Below are positions 1 through 8,623 of a stretch of DNA of 64,000 nt, one piece after another. A model generated the notes under the pieces. It was not told the DNA's origin. It saw only the letters and a program-made list of their open reading frames with translations, and searched no databases. The stretch is from DAOUKH01 sp965261455 (GTDB taxonomy: Bacteria > Chloroflexota > Dehalococcoidia > SHYB01): contig OZ253453.1 of assembly GCA_965261455.1 (NCBI GenBank), positions 682,001-746,000 of the forward strand, in the 5' to 3' direction. How positions within the stretch are numbered: the first letter of the stretch is position 1; each line of letters begins with the position of its first letter. The position numbers were made by a program, and so were the translations under genes.

Positions 1-617
1 GCAAGTTCAAGGCATTTGAGGAGTACGTGTGGACCGAAGAGGCCTTGGCCAACCTCCACGCCGACGTCGCCCGCGAAGAGCGCCGGGGCGCCGAGCCCCG
101 CTACTTCGAGGACGTGCGCGTCGGCGACGAGATCCCTCACGTGGTGAAGGGCCCGTTGTCGCAATGCGAGATGGTGGCCTTCCACGCGGGTTGGGGCGGC
201 CCTTTCTTGCTCGCCTCCGAGATCGCCCAGCGCTACGTGCAAGAACACCCCAAGGCCAACGTCCCCGACCGCGCCACCAACGCCCCCGACTTCCCCATGC
301 GCGCCCACTGGGACCGCGCCCTGGCCCGCGAGGTCGGCGCCCCCTCGGCCTACGACATCGGGGCGCAGCGCTTTGGTTGGATCGTCCACGCCCTCACCAA
401 CTGGTGCGGCGACGACGGATTCGTGCGCGCCGTCGAGGTCAAGTTCACCAAGTTCAACCTCCTCGGCGACGCGACCTGGTGCAAGGGCAAGGTGACCGGC
501 AAGGAGATTGTCGACGGGGAACCGCCCGCCGCGCTCGACGTCTGGGGTGAGAACCAGCGAGGCGAGGTCACCGTGGCCGGAAAGGCCAAGGTCCGCCTGC
601 CCCTGCGGAATCCGTAG
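1..617 (+). CDS. MaoC-like acyl dehydratase (5' end missing)
   Basis: The reading frame is already open at base 3, so the gene begins outside the window; about 205 codons are visible. The protein looks like a MaoC/hotdog-fold (R)-specific acyl-CoA hydratase-type protein. It has a YFEDVRVGDEIP segment near the start of the visible part, the usual opening of a MaoC-family hotdog unit, and a second half with VEVKFTKFNLLGD, typical of the closing strands. Such proteins hydrate enoyl-CoA thioesters. The stop lies 2 bp before the next ATG, so it is probably cotranscribed with the CoA-transferase that follows and may act on the same CoA thioester. The exact substrate cannot be read from sequence. 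Confidence 0.7.
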   Translation, partial: KFKAFEEYVWTEEALANLHADVAREERRGAEPRYFEDVRVGDEIPHVVKGPLSQCEMVAFHAGWGGPFLLASEIAQRYVQEHPKANVPDRATNAPDFPMRAHWDRALAREVGAPSAYDIGAQRFGWIVHALTNWCGDDGFVRAVEVKFTKFNLLGDATWCKGKVTGKEIVDGEPPAALDVWGENQRGEVTVAGKAKVRLPLRNP

Positions 618-619
618 CC

Positions 620-3031
620 ATGCCGCCGCTCGCGCTGGAGGGCCTCCGCGTCCTTGACATAAGCACGAACGTCGCGGGATCCTACTGCACCCGCCTACTC
701 GCCGACCTCGGGGCCGACGTGCTCATCGGCGAGCCCGCCGAGGGCCATCCGCTGCGGCGTCTGCCGCCGGCCGCCGCCGTGGACCGCCCCGGTGCGCTCT
801 TCGCCTATCTCGGCGGCAACAAAGAGCGAGTGACCATCGATCTCGCCGACGAGGCGGGGCGCGTCCGTTTCCGGGAGCTTGCCGCCAAAGCCGATCTTGT
901 CGTCGAGAGCGGCAAACCGGGCGAGCTGGCCGCGCTGGGGCTCTCCTTCGAGGGCCTTGCCTCGGAGAACCCCCCGCTGACCCTCACCTCGATCACGCAC
1001 TTCGGCCAGGACGGCCCCTATGCCCAATGGGAGAGCGAGGAGATCGTGGACTGGGCCCTAGGCGGCTACCTCTTCTTCGGTGGCGACGCCTCCAGGGAGC
1101 CGCTGATGGTGCCCTACAACCAGTCCATGTTCCACGCCGGCGCTCAGGGCGCGGTGGCCTCGCTGGCGGCGCTGCGCTGGGCCGCGATCACGGGGCGCGG
1201 CCAACACGTCGACATCGCCGCCGTCGAAGCGCTCCTGTCGGCGCACATCTGGACGTTGGGGAACTGGACGCACCAGGGCATCGTCGAGCGCCGGAAGAAG
1301 GCCGAGCCGCTGCGCTGCGCCGACGGCTGGGTGCGCTTCATGGTGCCGCGCTTCGATCCCGCGCTGTTCACCCTCGTCGAGCGGCCTGACCTCGCCGACG
1401 ATCCCCGCTTCGCCACGCGGGAGGGCTGGAAGGAGCAGGCGGAGTATCTCGCCCAACTCCTCGCCGATTGGGCCCTCGTCCACACCAAAGAGGAAGTCTT
1501 CGCCCGGTCCCAGGACCTTCGGATTCCCGCCACGCCGGTCTACGACGCCGCCGACCTGCTGCGCTCCCCCGTAATCCGTGCCCGCGATTGGTGGATTGAG
1601 GGCGAAGGCGCCGACGGCGAGCCCATGACCTTCCCCGGCTTTCCCTACAAGCTGAGCCGGAGTCAGGCTTCGGTCCGCAAGCCGGTGCCGCCCCCAGACA
1701 GTGAGGCCGCGGGCTGGCCCGCGCGTGCCCCCCGTCCGCGCCCCACCGCGCCGGAGGGCTACGCCGAGGCCAAGCTCCCCCTGACCGGTGTGCGGGTGGT
1801 CGAGATCACCGGCAACTGGGCGGGGCCCTACGCCGGCCGCTTGCTCGGCGACCTTGGCGCCGACGTGATCAAGGTCGAAAACCCCAACCGACCGCTGGGC
1901 CGCACCGTCATCTATCCAGGCCGGCAGCCCCTGAAGCATCACTACAACCGCTCGCCGTACTTCAACAAACTGCACCGGAATAAGCGCTCGCTCACCCTGG
2001 ACGTCGCGGCGCCGGAGGGCCGCGCCGTCTTCCTCGACCTCATCCGCGAGGCCGACGTGTTCGTCGAGAACAACAGCCCCCGCGTCATGACCAACCTGGG
2101 CCTGGAGTACGAGACCCTGCGCGAGGCCAACCCCCGGCTCATCATGGCGGCGATCTCGGCCTTCGGACACACCGGTCCGGCGCGGGACTACGTGGCCTTC
2201 GGCGCCAACATCGAGGCCTCCTGCGGCCTCTCCGCCGTCATGGGCTACCGCGACGAGGCCCGCCCCTACCACACCGGCATGTTCTACGCCGATCCCATCA
2301 CCGCAGCGCACACCGCCGTCGCCGTCCTCGCCGCGCTCGAACACCGCGAGCGCACCGGCGAGGGCCAGTACATCGACCTGTCGCTAGAAGAGAACGGCAT
2401 CATCTTCTTCTCGGAGCCGCTGATCGAGTACCAGGCGTCGGGCGTGCTACCCGAGCGGCGGGGCAACCGGCACCGCCTCTTCGCGCCCCAGGGCTGCTAT
2501 TCGGCGATGGGCGACGACTCCTGGGTCGCCCTCTGCGTGCGCTCGGACGAGGAGTGGACGCGGCTAGCCGCCCTGATCGGCGGACCCACGCTCGCCGACC
2601 CCGCCCTGGCCTCCGTCGAGGAGCGTCGCGCCCGCCACGACGAGATCGACGAGGCCATCGCCGCCTGGACCTCCGGCTTCGACCACCACGAGTGCGCCGA
2701 GACGCTGCAGCGCCACGGCGTCGCAGCCGCTCCCGTGCTCGAAAACTGGGAGCTGGTGAGCAACCTCCACTTCCATGCCCGCGGCTTCTACGAGCGCGTC
2801 CCTCACGCCGAAATGGGCGTCTGGCCGATGCCGGGGGCGCCGTGGAAGCTCTCCGAGTCGCCAGCGCGGATCAGAATGCCGTCGCCCCTCTACGGCGAGC
2901 ACAACGCCGAGATACTGCGCGGCCTGCTCGGCCTCTCCGAGGAGCGTATACGGGAGCTGTACGACAACAGCCTCGTCGCCGACACGCCGCCGCCCACCAT
3001 CCCCGCGCCCGTGGTCCTCTACGCCGACTAA
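620..3031 (+). CDS. double-domain CaiB/BaiF (class III) CoA-transferase
   Basis: An 803-residue protein made of two consecutive CaiB/BaiF domains. The first opens with LRVLDISTNVAGSYCTRLLADLGAD at about residues 8-32 and the second with VRVVEITGNWAGPYAGRLLGDLGAD at about 391-415. Single members of the family are about 400 residues. Class III CoA-transferases move CoA between carboxylic acids through an aspartyl-CoA intermediate, and usually work as interlocked dimers of identical chains. Here the two halves have diverged, which would give an internal pseudo-heterodimer (inference). The ATG at 620 follows the previous stop by 2 bp. The substrate is unknown; the MaoC neighbour suggests acyl-CoA catabolism. 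Confidence 0.88.
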   Translation: MPPLALEGLRVLDISTNVAGSYCTRLLADLGADVLIGEPAEGHPLRRLPPAAAVDRPGALFAYLGGNKERVTIDLADEAGRVRFRELAAKADLVVESGKPGELAALGLSFEGLASENPPLTLTSITHFGQDGPYAQWESEEIVDWALGGYLFFGGDASREPLMVPYNQSMFHAGAQGAVASLAALRWAAITGRGQHVDIAAVEALLSAHIWTLGNWTHQGIVERRKKAEPLRCADGWVRFMVPRFDPALFTLVERPDLADDPRFATREGWKEQAEYLAQLLADWALVHTKEEVFARSQDLRIPATPVYDAADLLRSPVIRARDWWIEGEGADGEPMTFPGFPYKLSRSQASVRKPVPPPDSEAAGWPARAPRPRPTAPEGYAEAKLPLTGVRVVEITGNWAGPYAGRLLGDLGADVIKVENPNRPLGRTVIYPGRQPLKHHYNRSPYFNKLHRNKRSLTLDVAAPEGRAVFLDLIREADVFVENNSPRVMTNLGLEYETLREANPRLIMAAISAFGHTGPARDYVAFGANIEASCGLSAVMGYRDEARPYHTGMFYADPITAAHTAVAVLAALEHRERTGEGQYIDLSLEENGIIFFSEPLIEYQASGVLPERRGNRHRLFAPQGCYSAMGDDSWVALCVRSDEEWTRLAALIGGPTLADPALASVEERRARHDEIDEAIAAWTSGFDHHECAETLQRHGVAAAPVLENWELVSNLHFHARGFYERVPHAEMGVWPMPGAPWKLSESPARIRMPSPLYGEHNAEILRGLLGLSEERIRELYDNSLVADTPPPTIPAPVVLYAD

Positions 3032-3060
3032 CCCCGCGTGCGCGGCGCGCCTCCCGCGGG

Positions 3061-3066
3061 TAGAAT
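3061..3066 (+). promoter_or_regulatory. -10 box of the VOC gene
   Basis: TAGAAT lies 41 bp before the ATG at 3107. The same hexamer occurs before several other genes in the window (5935, 38805, 43043, 58786), which supports it as the local -10 sequence. No convincing -35 box is seen. Confidence 0.4.
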
Positions 3067-3106
3067 GCGCCGAGTGTCCGGCGCGTCGCCGGCTAGGAGA
3101 CGGCCC

Positions 3107-4006
3107 ATGCACAAGATCGTCAAGCTCTTCCACGGCTCGAACGTCGTCCCCGACGTGCTCGAAGCGGGCAAGTTCTACCACGACTTCCTGGGAAGCTGGG
3201 TCTACGAGGCGCAGTTCCTCGAGTTCGAGGGCAGCCGCAACGGCGCCAACCTCATGGGCGGCACCTTCTCGCTCGAAACGCTGGCCCCCGTCGACCCCAA
3301 CGGCGACGCGCCCTCCGCCCGCTTCCTCAAGCGCCACGGCGCGCACTTCATCAACATCGCCTTCTGGGTCGAGGACCTCCGCGGACTCGCCCAGCACCTG
3401 CTCGATAACGGCGTGCGCGTCGCCCTCCCCGGCGGGGCGCAGGTCAAGGAGCTACCCGACGAGGACTTCCGCTTCTTCGTGCCCCATCCCAAGGACGCCC
3501 ACGGCACGCTGTTCGAGTTCATCGGGGAAGACCCCAACTTCCACGATCCCCGCCGCCGCTCGTGGTGGGACGCCTCCTACTGGAGCGACCGGCACCCCCT
3601 CGGCGTCGAGGGCCTGAGCCATTCGACGGTCGTCGTCGCCGACCTCGACGGCGCCTCGCGGTTCTACGAGGACCTCCTCGGCTGCACGCTCGTCCACGAG
3701 GAGCGCTACGAGGAGAAGGGGACCCTCAGCCGCTACTACGCCATCGCCGACTCGGTCATCGAGCTCGCCCACCCCGTCGATCCGTCGTCGGACATCGCCA
3801 AGCACATGGCGGAGCACGGCCCCATCGTCTACGCCTTCACCTTCAAGGTGCGCGACCTCGGCTCCGCCAGGGAGCACGCCGAGCGCCACGGCCTCACCAT
3901 CCGCGACCGCGGCGGCCACACCTTCGAGCTCGACCCGGCCCAAGCCTTCGGCGGCGTCTTCGGTTTCACCGACCGAGTCCTCCCCGGCCACCCTGTCCTA
4001 CGGTAA
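3107..4006 (+). CDS. two-domain VOC (glyoxalase/extradiol dioxygenase fold) protein
   Basis: A 299-residue protein with two vicinal-oxygen-chelate modules, about residues 1-150 (opening HKIVKLFHGSNVV) and about 160-299 (GLSHSTVVVADLDGASRFYEDLLG). The second module keeps the usual beta-alpha-beta opening and a late HTFELDPA segment where a glutamate metal ligand is expected. The family includes glyoxalases, extradiol ring-cleavage dioxygenases and methylmalonyl-CoA epimerase; which one this is cannot be told. I place the start at 3107 because AGGAGA at 3095-3100 sits 6 bp before that ATG. A longer frame opens upstream at GTG 3038, but its N-terminal extension is Arg/Pro-rich and has no SD. Confidence 0.75.
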   Translation: MHKIVKLFHGSNVVPDVLEAGKFYHDFLGSWVYEAQFLEFEGSRNGANLMGGTFSLETLAPVDPNGDAPSARFLKRHGAHFINIAFWVEDLRGLAQHLLDNGVRVALPGGAQVKELPDEDFRFFVPHPKDAHGTLFEFIGEDPNFHDPRRRSWWDASYWSDRHPLGVEGLSHSTVVVADLDGASRFYEDLLGCTLVHEERYEEKGTLSRYYAIADSVIELAHPVDPSSDIAKHMAEHGPIVYAFTFKVRDLGSAREHAERHGLTIRDRGGHTFELDPAQAFGGVFGFTDRVLPGHPVLR

Positions 4007-4036
4007 CGGCGCCAAGGCGTACGAGCGTGCCACTAT

Positions 4037-4066
4037 TTGCCTATGTGTGATAGTGTGATATATGCT
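4037..4066 (+). promoter_or_regulatory. higBA promoter with tandem 8-bp operator repeat
   Basis: TTGCCT (4037-4042) and TATGCT (4061-4066) are separated by 18 bp. The spacer holds two perfect head-to-tail copies of GTGTGATA (4045-4052 and 4053-4060). This is where a HigA-type autorepressor would be expected to bind. The promoter call is inferred from sequence. Confidence 0.5.
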
Positions 4067-4081
4067 AAAGGAGTCCGGTAG

Positions 4082-4375
4082 GTGGATATCTACTACTCCT
4101 CTAGGAGACTTCAGGAAGCTGCCCAGAACCTACAGGATTCCCAGAGAGAGTTCGGCGTTTTGGGGAGTCGCTATATCGAGCGGCTCCAGGTGATACACGC
4201 GGCGCCGACCTTCGCGGAGTTGAAAGCGGTCCAATCACTCGGAATACACGCACTCAAGGGCGCACGGGACGGGGAGTGGGCCCTCAAGCTGAACAAGAAC
4301 TGGCGGATGGTGTTTACCATTCCAAGCGAGACCGAGTGCGTCATCGAATCAGTGGAGGACTACCATGACCACTAA
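4082..4375 (+). CDS. higB: HigB-like toxin (RelE/ParE superfamily mRNA interferase)
   Basis: A 97-residue protein of the HigB/RelE fold. It has the characteristic late block in which ALKLNKNWRMVF is followed by IESVEDYHDH at the C-terminus, as in plasmid-maintenance killer proteins that cut mRNA on the ribosome. It starts with GTG at 4082, with AAGGAG (4068-4073) 8 bp upstream. The toxin comes first and its end overlaps the antitoxin start by 11 bp, the usual higBA order. Expression is probably repressed by the downstream XRE protein at the tandem GTGTGATA repeat. Confidence 0.85.
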   Translation: MDIYYSSRRLQEAAQNLQDSQREFGVLGSRYIERLQVIHAAPTFAELKAVQSLGIHALKGARDGEWALKLNKNWRMVFTIPSETECVIESVEDYHDH

Positions 4376-4679
4376 GGCGACGGGAACCATGCGAAGCGGG
4401 CGCCGGGTCTACGGCCCTGCGATGCCGTCTCTGGAAGTCGCGGCGCACCCCGGAGCGTTGCTCGCCGAGGAGCTCGCCGAGCGGGGTATGACGCAGTCGG
4501 CGCTCGCCAAGGCCGCCGGACGTCCGTTCAAGGCGATCAACGAGATCGTCAACGGGAAGAAGGCCATCACCGCGGAGACCGCGATTCAACTCGAACACGC
4601 CCTCGGCATCTCGGCCCGCACCTGGATGAACCTGCAAACGACCTACGAGCTCGCCAAGGCCCGTGCCAAGCTGGCCTAG
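4365..4679 (+). CDS. higA: HigA-like antitoxin (XRE family)
   Basis: A 104-residue protein with a helix-turn-helix at about residues 35-65 (MTQSALAKAAGRPFKAINEIVNG), followed by the ITAETAIQLEHALG block of VapI/HigA antitoxins. It should neutralise HigB and repress the operon. The N-terminal 20 residues are atypical. An ATG within the frame at the AMPSLEVAAHPG segment is an alternative start, but the 11-bp overlap with higB and translational coupling make 4365 plausible. Confidence 0.85.
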   Translation: MTTKATGTMRSGRRVYGPAMPSLEVAAHPGALLAEELAERGMTQSALAKAAGRPFKAINEIVNGKKAITAETAIQLEHALGISARTWMNLQTTYELAKARAKLA

Positions 4680-4704
4680 CCCTGGCCTCCAGCCCCGTCT
4701 ACTC

Positions 4705-5812
4705 CTACGGTGCCTCGTACCGACGCACAGTTTCGCGTAACCGGTCCGCATGCTGGAAGATGCTGTCGATCGACTCGATAGGCACGCGCTCTATGGACTT
4801 GTCCTCGTTCACGAGTCCCAGGTACTTCTGATCGCCGTTGAAGAAGAGCCTACAGATTGGCTTCCGGTTGTTGTCATCGAGTAGCACACCGCAATAGGAC
4901 TTGGTGTCGCGGATAGCGACGCGGGCGGCCGATACGTCTTGGCTCACAATGGCCTTGATCGCAAAGTAGCCCTGCAATTCATCTTCTGTAGTCACGATGC
5001 CGGAGGAACCTGTCTCCTCCACCGTAGGCTCAGATGCCGGCTGGCTCTGTTCCGGCGCGTCGTTCATCTCCGCATCGCCTTGCAACGCGGACTTCAGGCG
5101 GTCGTTGACGCGATCAGCCAGGAATTGCTGGAGCGCTTTCTTCGTAACGCGGGAAAACTGATCGATCACCGCCTTCGTTTGCCGTCCCTCATAGATCTGA
5201 CCGGCGAAGTAGCGGGCGAATTCTTCAGAAGGCTCGGCCCACTCTTTTGCCAGAAGCCTCTTTATCTCACGGGTGTACTTGAGGTCTTTGGCGGTGCTGA
5301 GGATCTGGTCGAGGTCGAAGGAAGCCTTGCTAAACCTTCGAAGCTCCTCCACCTCGGCGTCTTGGAAGTCCAGAAGATTGAACTCGAAAAACGGCTTGCC
5401 GTCCATCTTTGTTCGGCTCTTCGAGGTCGGAGAAGAACCGATAGGTCATGCCGTCAGTCAGGACGCCGAACCGCGCCTGGGTGACGCTGAAGTAGCGGTA
5501 CAGCTGTGACGCATGGTCCTTGTCCAACTCCGCGCCATACTTCTTGCACTCGAAGAGAATGACAGGCGCGTCGTCCTGCAAGATCGCGTAGTCGACCTTC
5601 TCCCCCTTCTTCGTGCCTACATCGGCAGTGAATTCGGGTACGACCTCCGCTGGGTCGAAGACGTTGTAGCCGAGCACATGGTTGATGAACGGCATCACCA
5701 GGGCGTTCTTTGTCGCCTCCTCCGTCTCGATCTTGTCCAGCCGCTTTTGTGCACGGCTTGAGACTTCCCGTACCCGGTCGATCAAGTCCATCCCTTCAAG
5801 TGACTGTACCAA
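4705..5812 (-). pseudogene. HsdR_N-like PD-(D/E)XK nuclease gene broken by a frameshift
   Basis: Two overlapping minus-strand frames together make one protein of about 370 residues. The N-terminal part (from ATG 5812) has VDYAILQDDAPVILFECKKY, a PD-(D/E)XK catalytic motif as in the N-terminal domain of type I restriction R subunits. It continues to FFSDLEEPNK near 5405 and then leaves frame. The C-terminal part resumes with MDGKPFFEFNLLDF at 5406 and runs to 4705. One extra base in the AACAAAGATGG run (near 5405) explains the break. It may be a real inactivating mutation or a sequencing error. Small stand-alone proteins of this type are common next to defence and toxin genes, as here beside higBA. 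Convergent with higA. Confidence 0.75.
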
Positions 5813-5934
5813 CGTCCTCTCCTAACTGGCGGGCGATGCGCAAGTCTACCAAAAACTCTCGTGTCAAGGGGCATCCCGTCTTGGGCTAGCAGCCCCCGCG
5901 CCCCACCCCATAGCCCGCGACCGCGCCCTTGGGC

Positions 5935-5940
5935 TAGAAT
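5935..5940 (+). promoter_or_regulatory. -10 box of the alcohol dehydrogenase gene
   Basis: TAGAAT lies 31 bp before the ATG at 5971, with GGAGGG just before the start codon. No clear -35 box is seen. Confidence 0.4.
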
Positions 5941-5970
5941 GGCCGGTGGCGCGCCGCGCGGAGGGAGTGA

Positions 5971-7080
5971 ATGAAGGGCCGTATCGTCGTCCTGAAGGAG
6001 TACCGCAAGCCGTTTGAGATCGCCGTGTATGACGTCCCCGACCCCGAGCTCGGCGACGTCCTCCTCAAGATCACCCAGGCCGGCATCTGCGGCACCGACC
6101 TCCACGTCTGGCGCGGCGACACCGAGGGCTGGCCGCTCCCGCCCGCCGGCCGCACCATGGGCCACGAGGGCACCGGCGTCGTCTACAAGCTCGGCAAGGG
6201 CGTGTCCACCGACTCCGCCGGCGTCCCCATCAAAGAGGGCGACCGCGTCATCCACAGCCTGGGGACGCACTGCGGGAGCTGCCGCATGTGCCTCAACGGC
6301 GAGGCCAACCTCTGCATCGGCCAGCGGGGCGCGCCGCCGGGCGTCGGCGAGTGGCCCTACTTCGTCGGCACCTACGCCGACTACTTCTACGTCCACCCCC
6401 AACGTTCCCTCTACCGCGTCCCCGACGAGATCGACGACGAGGTGCTCGGCCCGGTCAACTGCGCCATGGGGACGGCGACCCAGGGCCTCATCCAGGGCAG
6501 GGTCGGCCATGGCTCCTCCGTGGTCATCCAGGGCGCGGGCGGACTCGGCCTCACCGCCATCGCCATGGCCAAGGACATGGGCGCCTACAACGTCATCGTC
6601 CTCGACCGCCTGGAGAACCGCCTGCAGCTCGCCGAGGAGTTCGGCGCCGACCACACCATCAACATCGAGGAGTTCAACACCCCCGAGACGCGGGTGCAGC
6701 GGGTCAAGGACCTCACCGGCGGCCTCGGTGCCGACGCCGTGATCGAGCTCGTGGGACGCCCCGAGCTGCTCCCCGAAGGCGTCGCGATGCTGCGGAAGGG
6801 CGGGACGTTCGTCGAGATCGGCCTCTACTTCCCCGGCCACACCGTCACCTTCGACGCCTCGACGCTCGTGCTCACCGGCAAGCACATCGTCGGCTCGGTC
6901 GCCTACACCCCCGACGTCATCCCCAGGCTGCTCGACTTCCTCTCCCGCAGCCAGGACACGGTCCCGTTCAAGAAGATGGTCTCCCACCGCTTCAAGCTCG
7001 ACGAGATCAACCAGGCCTTCGAGCAAGCCGAGTGGGACGCCCGCCAAACCGCCGTCACCCGCGCCGTCCTCGTCCCCTAG
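5971..7080 (+). CDS. zinc-dependent medium-chain alcohol dehydrogenase
   Basis: A 369-residue MDR-family enzyme that should oxidise an alcohol or polyol with NAD(P). The catalytic zinc ligands are Cys40 (GICGTD) and His65 (GHEGTG). The structural zinc cysteines are all present at 101, 104, 107 and 115. The Rossmann motif GAGGLG lies at about residue 190. Length and motif order are normal. The GGAGGG Shine-Dalgarno just ahead of ATG 5971 fixes the start. It is flanked by a broken nuclease gene and a repeat-rich gap, so context says little about the substrate. Confidence 0.9.
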   Translation: MKGRIVVLKEYRKPFEIAVYDVPDPELGDVLLKITQAGICGTDLHVWRGDTEGWPLPPAGRTMGHEGTGVVYKLGKGVSTDSAGVPIKEGDRVIHSLGTHCGSCRMCLNGEANLCIGQRGAPPGVGEWPYFVGTYADYFYVHPQRSLYRVPDEIDDEVLGPVNCAMGTATQGLIQGRVGHGSSVVIQGAGGLGLTAIAMAKDMGAYNVIVLDRLENRLQLAEEFGADHTINIEEFNTPETRVQRVKDLTGGLGADAVIELVGRPELLPEGVAMLRKGGTFVEIGLYFPGHTVTFDASTLVLTGKHIVGSVAYTPDVIPRLLDFLSRSQDTVPFKKMVSHRFKLDEINQAFEQAEWDARQTAVTRAVLVP

Positions 7081-7292
7081 GGGGCGAATCTCGTGGCGCC
7101 CGGCTCCGGCCTCTCCCGCCGGCGACCCTTGCGTAACCCTGGCCGGGGCAGTGGGACTCATCTCCTACGCGTCCGCAGGGCAACGGTTACCGTACCCCGG
7201 CCAAAGAACATATGTTCGTTGTGGTGATAGTACGGCCTGTTCAAGGTCGTGTCAAGCAGGCATTGGCGGGCGCATCCCAGCCGCGCCCCTCC

Positions 7293-7407
7293 GACGCGCC
7301 TGGCGGCGCGTGCCCTCTCTCAGTCTCCCCCAGAGGGGGAGAGGTTTAAGTGAATGCCACCTCCGCTCCCCCGCTAGGACCCCAGTCGGTTTTGCAAGGG
7401 TCTCCGC
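7293..7407 (+). repeat. dispersed double-hairpin repeat with extended tail
   Basis: A copy of the main intergenic repeat family: a GACGCGCC...GGCGCGTGC hairpin followed by CCCTCTCTCAGTCTCCCCC...GGGGGAGAGG. The tail at 7341-7407 (TTTAAGTGAATGCCACCTCC to TTTTGCAAGGGTCTCC) is found again, inverted and nearly identical, at 26428-26495. Confidence 0.75.
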
Positions 7408-7465
7408 TGGGAGAGGGTTGGGTTGAGGGCGGGGGGAGACGGGGGCCGATCTGGGGATGGGGGAA

Positions 7466-7485
7466 GGGCGCTTCGCGAAGCGCCC
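7466..7485. repeat. perfect 20-bp palindrome
   Basis: GGGCGCTTCGCGAAGCGCCC is a perfect inverted repeat followed by CTACG. A sister palindrome with ATTCGCGAAT at its centre lies at 42942-42961 and is also followed by CTAC, so the two define a small family. Confidence 0.7.
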
Positions 7486-7501
7486 CTACGGGAGGGGATA
7501 G

Positions 7502-7521
7502 ATTCCCGCGTGCGCGGGAAT
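7502..7521. repeat. dRS3-like inverted repeat
   Basis: ATTCCCGCGTGCGCGGGAAT is an 8-bp inverted repeat around a 4-bp centre, followed by GACGG. It resembles the widespread ATTCCC-N8-GGGAAT elements of other bacteria. The whole gap 7081-7633 holds only repeats and no gene that I can support. Confidence 0.6.
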
Positions 7522-7633
7522 GACGGGTATGGGCGGGTTACGCAAAGGTCTCGGAGGGGGAGGACGACAACCCTCTCCCCCTCCGGGGCGCAATCTGCTA
7601 GGGTTTACGCCGATGTTTTTCCAGGAGGCTCCC

Positions 7634-8623
7634 TTGAAGACGCGTATCACCGAGATGTTCGGCGTCAAGTACCCCATCGTGCAGGGCGGGATGCAGTGGG
7701 TGGGGCGGGCCGAGCTCGTCGCCGCCGTTGCCAACGCGGGCGCGCTGGGCTTCATCACCGCGTTGACGCAGCCCACGCCCGAAGACCTTCGCAATGAAAT
7801 CGCCCGCTGCCGCGAGTTGACCGATAAGCCGTTCGGCGTGAACCTCACCATCCTCCCCACGCTAAAACCGCCGCCCTACGCCGAGTACCGTCAGGTCATC
7901 ATCGACTCGGGGATCAAGATCGTCGAAACGGCGGGGAACAACCCGGAGGAGCACCTGAAGCACTTCAAGGAACACGGGATCAAGGTGATCCACAAGTGCA
8001 CCGCGGTGCGGCACAGCCTGAAGGCGCAGCGGCTCGGCGTGGACGTCGTCTCCATCGACGGCTTCGAGTGCGCCGGCCACCCCGGCGAGGACGACATCCC
8101 CGGCTTGGTGCTCATCCCCGCCGCCGCCGACAAGGTGGACATCCCCATGATCGCCTCCGGCGGCTTCGCCGACGGCCGCGGCCTCGTCGCCGCCCTCGCC
8201 CTGGGCGCCGACGGCATGAACATGGGCACCCGCTTTATGTGCACCAAGGAAAGCCCCATCCACGAGGACGTCAAGCGGCAGATCGTCGAGAACGACGAGC
8301 GCGCCACCGACCTCGTTAACCGCGTCCTGCGCAACACCTCCCGCGTCGCGCGAAACTCAATCAGCCAGGAAGTCCTCGGCATCCAGTCCAAGCCGGGCAC
8401 GACCATCGACGACGTGGCCCACCTGGTCTCGGGACAGCGCGGCAAGGTCGTCTACGAGACGGGCGACAAGGAACACGGTCTGTGGACCGCGGGCATGGTG
8501 CAGGGCCTGATCCACGACATCCCGACGGTGAAAGAGTTGATCGACACCATCGTCGCCGACGCCGAGCGCATCATCAGCGAGCGCCTCGCGGGGACGCTGG
8601 CCGTCTCGCCCGCGCCCGTTTAG
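7634..8623 (+). CDS. nitronate monooxygenase / 2-nitropropane dioxygenase-like flavoprotein
   Basis: A 329-residue FMN enzyme of the NPD family. The typical opening ITEMFGVKYPIVQGGMQWVG is followed by LVAAVANAGALGFI, and the phosphate-binding region IASGGFADGRG leads to LALGADGMNMGTRF. Members oxidise nitronates or act as FMN-dependent enoyl-ACP/CoA reductases; the sequence does not decide. I choose TTG 7634 as start because AGGAGG lies at 7623-7628, 5 bp upstream. An ATG at 7614 in the same frame has no SD and would overlap that SD. It converges with, and overlaps by 4 bp, the hydrolase gene on the other strand. Confidence 0.88.
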   Translation: MKTRITEMFGVKYPIVQGGMQWVGRAELVAAVANAGALGFITALTQPTPEDLRNEIARCRELTDKPFGVNLTILPTLKPPPYAEYRQVIIDSGIKIVETAGNNPEEHLKHFKEHGIKVIHKCTAVRHSLKAQRLGVDVVSIDGFECAGHPGEDDIPGLVLIPAAADKVDIPMIASGGFADGRGLVAALALGADGMNMGTRFMCTKESPIHEDVKRQIVENDERATDLVNRVLRNTSRVARNSISQEVLGIQSKPGTTIDDVAHLVSGQRGKVVYETGDKEHGLWTAGMVQGLIHDIPTVKELIDTIVADAERIISERLAGTLAVSPAPV

